12,569 nt of DNA from Baffinella frigidus (lineage: Eukaryota > Cryptophyceae > Cryptomonadales > Baffinellaceae), in NCBI GenBank assembly GCA_026770585.1, contig MU647048.1, positions 162,753 to 175,321 of the forward strand, read 5' to 3'. Shown here in pieces: positions 11,101 to 12,569 of the stretch; within the stretch, counting starts at the first letter, position 1; each line of letters begins with the position of its first letter. The notes under the pieces were generated by a model. It was not told the origin of the DNA and did no database searches. It saw only the letters and a list, made by a program, of their open reading frames with translations. Both the position numbers and the translations under genes were made by a program.

Positions 11101-11949
11101 GCGACCCTCTTATTTATGAACCTCTTATTTCCGACCCTCTTATTCGTGACCCCCTTGTGCGCAGAACTGGTCAAACCGGACCCACGCTCCCCCTGGTTCC
11201 CGACAAAAAAAGGGGACGACGCTGCGGAGGAAGCGTCTAAGGGCGGGAAAAGCAAAGTCGGACAGGTCTCGAGCCTCTCCCGACGAACCGAGGGCCCCCT
11301 TAGGACGGTTGACCAGTCAGACTTTTGACCAGTCTGACGGTTTGGGAAAAGCAAAGTCGGCCAGCTGCTGCTGCAAACCCCGGGCCCGTATTTCAAATTC
11401 GAGGTGTCTCATATTTCACCAAGTGGCTCCAATTCCCTGGGCGGGAAGAGCAAAGTTGGTCAGTTCTGGAGCCTTTCCCGACGAACCGAGGGTCCCCGTA
11501 GGACGGTTGACCAGTCAGACAGTTTGACCAGTCTGACGGTTGACCTACCGGACCAGGTTGACGTGTGTTCGTGGATGAGACGCTTGCTCCTGAACCATAC
11601 GCTTGCATGTATGGTTCAGGACGCGTGCATGCGTCCTGAACCATACATGCGATCCGCGTATGGTTCAGGATTGAGGGCTCAGGGTTGAGGGTTCAGGGCA
11701 TTTTAGGACGAAGAAAGCGGAGGGCGGCACGTGGCAAGCTATCCCTTAAGTGGCCAGGAGGTCTTAAAAGACCCACGCCAGGTCCTAGGCAGGTCCTAGG
11801 GCCCTACCGTAGCGTGTATGCGCCTACTGGTCACTTAAGGGATACCCGAAACCCGAGACCTGAGACACTGAACACCAACCCCCAACCTGCAGATCGTGTG
11901 CTGCGATTTGCTGGAGATGGTCCCAGTGCGCGGCGCGAGCTTCGTGATG
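7959..11949 (+). CDS. MRM2: FtsJ/RrmJ-family rRNA 2'-O-methyltransferase, MRM2-type, 5 exons, 3' part outside window
   Basis: Plus-strand split gene: join 7959-8150, 8775-8822, 10283-10370, 11165-11265, 11893-11949, all GT...AG, phases 0,0,1,0. About 162 codons are present. The order matches the family exactly. After an N-terminal extension comes DHWAKQ, then [12 protein letters not shown] with the first catalytic Lys (K38 equivalent of E. coli RrmJ). The SAM site follows as [11 protein letters not shown], then [11 protein letters not shown] with the acidic residue expected to bind the SAM ribose. GAAPGGW rather than CAAPGSW favours RrmJ/MRM2 over Trm7 or Spb1. MRM2 methylates a uridine ribose in the mitochondrial large-subunit rRNA; a plastid enzyme is also possible. 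An insert of about 34 residues, rich in Lys, lies between motif I and the CCDLL strand. The downstream D-K-E catalytic residues are not in the window. Confidence 0.87.
8151..8397 (+). repeat. MRM2-like intron 1 start with AAGTTGAC element copy 3
   Basis: 8228-8355 matches copy 1 (2597-2727). Its core is CAGTTGACACGCTGGG ... CCGTCAACTTT. Confidence 0.8.
8398..8772 (+). repeat. CCCTAAA-like tract upstream of exon 2 acceptor
   Basis: About 370 nt of CCCTAAA, CCCTCAA and CCCCAAA variants, including five exact CCCTAAA units in a row around 8622-8660. It is C-rich on the sense strand and ends at the acceptor CCTCAG. Confidence 0.92.
8775..8822 (+). CDS. MRM2: MRM2-like exon 2, catalytic-Lys helix
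   Basis: This 48-nt microexon codes [16 protein letters not shown], phase 0 on both sides. The acceptor is CCTCAG after a 370-nt CCCTAAA-like tract, and the donor is [14 protein letters not shown] is the family signature holding the first Lys of the K-D-K-E catalytic tetrad. A second possible acceptor at 8782-8784 (GGCAG) would put the exon in the wrong phase. Confidence 0.88.
8823..9136. repeat. Palindrome-rich part of MRM2-like intron 2
   Basis: Perfect palindromes: 18 bp at 8866-8883 (CGCGCACATATGTGCGCG), 22 bp at 8945-8966 (half-site CTCTGGCGTGG) and 20 bp at 9028-9047 (CGACGCCAGATCTGGCGTCG). A foldback lies at 9058-9133 (TCATTACCCTTGAG / CTCGAGGGTAATGA). CTCTGGCGTGG recurs several times. 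Confidence 0.8.
9453..9629. mobile_element. 177-bp foldback element
   Basis: Arms of 48 bp (9453-9500 and 9582-9629) share TTGTTGTCCGTTTT and CGGGTTTTCAT. An inner stem is CAGAAGT/ACTTCTG. AT-rich and non-coding. Confidence 0.87.
9798..9837 (+). pseudogene. 5' shard 1 of MRM2-like exon 3
   Basis: TACAG then [14 protein letters not shown] codons; homology ends just before the SAM loop. Confidence 0.85.
9981..10019 (+). pseudogene. 5' shard 2 of MRM2-like exon 3
   Basis: GGACAG then INDRAP, an internal deletion of about 12 nt, then CTRVVDL codons. Confidence 0.8.
10132..10176 (+). pseudogene. 5' shard 3 of MRM2-like exon 3
   Basis: ACAG then [15 protein letters not shown] codons, one base different from the real exon over 45 nt, ending before DLGAAPGGW. 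Confidence 0.9.
10283..10370 (+). CDS. MRM2: MRM2-like exon 3, SAM-binding motif I
   Basis: The acceptor CGGACAG is followed by [18 protein letters not shown] and [11 protein letters not shown] plus one base, with the donor GTTCAC (phase 1). DLGAAPGGW is the glycine-rich S-adenosylmethionine loop. It is the only complete copy. Three 5' shards precede it (9798-9837, 9981-10019, 10132-10176) and three 3' shards follow (about 10464-10509, 10600-10644, 10720-10760). Confidence 0.93.
10328..10765 (+). repeat. ~140-bp tandem repeat carrying exon 3 3' shards
   Basis: GACCTCGGCGCCGCGCC-type starts lie at 10328, 10467, 10608 (GATCCCGGCGCCG) and 10727 (GACCTTAAAGCCGCG), spacing 139, 141 and 119. The first unit is the real exon; the others are shards with GTCGTCGCGGCCGGTTCGC-like donors, progressively more decayed. 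Each unit also carries a hairpin-element remnant. Confidence 0.85.
10537..10586. repeat. 54-bp hairpin element in the MRM2-like gene
   Basis: GTTTGTACTAGG ... GTCGGGAATCGGACC ... CAGTACAAATCCG, the same family as 3168-3221 in the other gene. Confidence 0.75.
10810..10857 (+). repeat. (CTT)n microsatellite
   Basis: About 13 CTT units then CTGCTTCTGC. Pyrimidine-rich on the sense strand of intron 3. Confidence 0.95.
11025..11164 (+). repeat. 15-bp minisatellite ending at exon 4 acceptor
   Basis: About nine units of TTTGCGACCCTCTTG. The last unit, TTCGTGACCCCCTTG, runs into TGCGCAG, the acceptor of exon 4. Confidence 0.88.
11165..11265 (+). CDS. MRM2: MRM2-like exon 4, Lys-rich insert
   Basis: The acceptor TGCGCAG is followed by AA (completing a Glu codon with exon 3) and 33 codons: [18 protein letters not shown] then [15 protein letters not shown], with the donor GTCTCG (phase 0). 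Human MRM2 also has an insert here before its G-V-D-L-L strand. KVGQ joined to IVCCDLL restores the expected strand. Shards of the 3' end lie at about 11340-11362 and 11437-11462. Confidence 0.82.
11266..11560 (+). repeat. Tandem duplication of exon 4 edge with GACCAGTCAGAC block
   Basis: GGGCGGGAAAAGCAAAGTCG (11241) recurs as GGGCGGGAAGAGCAAAGTTG (11439), about 198 bp apart, each followed by a CCGACGAACCGAGGG block and GGACGGTTGACCAGTCAGAC. A third edge, GGGAAAAGCAAAGTCGGCCAG, lies at 11344. Confidence 0.82.
11588..11670. repeat. Four alternating TCCTGAACCATAC arms
   Basis: TCCTGAACCATAC at 11588 and 11634, its reverse complement at 11609 and 11658. Adjacent pairs form hairpins in either register. 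Confidence 0.9.
11740..11844. mobile_element. 105-bp foldback element
   Basis: 13-bp perfect terminal inverted repeats TATCCCTTAAGTG / CACTTAAGGGATA, continuing with CCAG.AGG / CCTACTGG. Two GGTCCTAGG copies are inside. No clear target duplication. Confidence 0.82.
11893..11949 (+). CDS. MRM2: MRM2-like exon 5, second strand of the Rossmann fold
   Basis: The acceptor CCTGCAG is followed by [19 protein letters not shown], ending at ATG before the donor GTGCCT (phase 0). It resembles MRM2 VDLL.I.PL.GATFL. The next family block (DVTDP) is absent, so another exon must lie beyond 12569. A truncated copy lies exactly 300 bp downstream. Confidence 0.87.
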
Positions 11950-12203
11950 GTGCCTTCCGAAACCCAAACCCGAAGAAACCCGAAGAAACCCGAAGAAACT
12001 CCGACCCTGAAACCCGAAGAAATCCAAAAAAACTTTGACCCTGAAACCCGAAGAAACCCGAAGAAAACTGAAGAAACTCGAAGAACCCCGAAGAAATTCG
12101 AACAAACCCGAACAAACTCTAAGCCTGAATCCGAAGAAACCCGAAGAAACCCCAAGAAACTCGAAACCCGAAGATCGAGACCCGAAACCTGAAACCCGAA
12201 ACA
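11950..12203 (+). repeat. GAAACCCGAAGAAACCCGAAG tandem array
   Basis: Decamer-like units (GAAGAAACCC) mixed with GACCCTGAAACCC and AACAAACCCG from just after the exon 5 donor. Low complexity, no gene. Confidence 0.85.
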
Positions 12204-12258
12204 CGATTTGCTGGAGATGGTCCCAGTGCGCGGCGCGAGCTTCGTGATGGTGCCTTCC
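12204..12258 (+). pseudogene. 3' shard of MRM2-like exon 5
   Basis: Identical to 11904 onward for 62 nt at an offset of exactly 300, including the donor GTGCCTTCC. The acceptor and first four codons are missing. Confidence 0.92.
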
Positions 12259-12325
12259 GAAACCCGAAACCCGAAACCCGAAACCCGAAACCCGAAACCC
12301 GAAACCCGAAACCCGAAACCCGACC
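12259..12325 (+). repeat. (CCCGAAA)n heptamer array
   Basis: About nine near-perfect GAAACCC units, a one-base variant of the CCCTAAA telomere repeat. Confidence 0.92.
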
Positions 12326-12394
12326 CCCGAAACCTATCTCTGCCTGAGTGCGCCCTGCCCTCCCATAGACCCTAGTCCTTTCCCTCCATACTGT

Positions 12395-12569
12395 GTGCTT
12401 GAACCCTTAACCCTAAACCGTCAACCGTGAGCCCTAATCCCTGAACTCTAAACCCGGAACCCTAAGCCCTAAACCCCCGACCCTAAACCCTAAACACCAA
12501 ATCCCAAACCCCAAACCCCACACCCTACACCTCACACCCAACACCCCACACCCCACACCCCACACCCCA
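12395..12569 (+). repeat. CCCTAAA-like tract at right edge
   Basis: CCCTAAACC variants grading into ACACCCCACACCCC. C-rich on the sense strand, as expected if the next exon's acceptor lies just beyond the window. Confidence 0.8.

Noticed and set aside
11025-11240. Pentapeptide-like repeat protein (CDPLV units)
   Set aside because: A 15-bp minisatellite reads as five-residue repeats in any open frame. It lies in an intron directly before a real acceptor.
11824-12204. Phe/Gly/Ser-rich minus-strand ORFs (F-G-F-L-R-V-S repeats)
   Set aside because: They are translations of the GAAGAAACCC array on the wrong strand in several frames at once.

Overview
The window is nuclear DNA of a eukaryote. It has no operons or ribosome-binding sites. 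Its coding sequence is cut into short, GC-rich exons of 41-192 nt, joined by GT...AG introns packed with repeats. Runs of (CCCTAAA)n / (TTTAGGG)n, the plant/algal type of telomere repeat, are scattered through the introns. The two proteins look plant- or alga-like. My best guess is a repeat-rich microalga; a prasinophyte green alga or another TTTAGGG-telomere protist would fit. The lineage is not proven.

I reconstructed two divergent split genes by finding conserved protein blocks, locating splice sites at their edges and checking that the intron phases agree. (1) On the minus strand, starting at 7622 and running left, is a NIFK/Nop15-like nucleolar RNA-recognition-motif protein of pre-60S ribosome assembly. 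It has nine exons: 7622-7582, 6752-6569, 6109-6020, 5722-5630, 4506-4410, 3346-3255, 1871-1791, 1313-1230 and 359-307. It probably continues past the left edge. (2) On the plus strand, starting at 7959 and running right, is an FtsJ/RrmJ-family rRNA 2'-O-ribose methyltransferase of the MRM2 type with an organelle-targeting-like N-terminus. It has five exons here: 7959-8150, 8775-8822, 10283-10370, 11165-11265 and 11893-11949. It runs off the right edge before the catalytic Asp motif. The two starts are 336 bp apart, so they may share a promoter. Both products act in ribosome biogenesis, one nucleolar and one probably organellar.

The introns are the remarkable part. Most exons are flanked by broken copies of themselves ('exon shards') that follow one rule in both genes. 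Shards on the 5' side carry the acceptor plus the start of the exon. Shards on the 3' side carry the end of the exon plus the donor. Only the central copy is complete. CCCTAAA-like tracts are mostly C-rich on the sense strand and lie just upstream of the 3' splice sites, although the two genes point in opposite directions. The introns also hold many foldback elements without coding capacity. One is a 152-bp MITE with a clean AAAC target duplication and two matching empty sites in neighbouring repeat copies. A 54-bp hairpin family occurs in introns of both genes, and a dispersed family is marked by an AAGTTGAC core.

No tRNA, rRNA, CRISPR array or autonomous transposon gene was recognised. Most long ORFs in the window are chance readings of repeats or lie antisense to the exons listed here.
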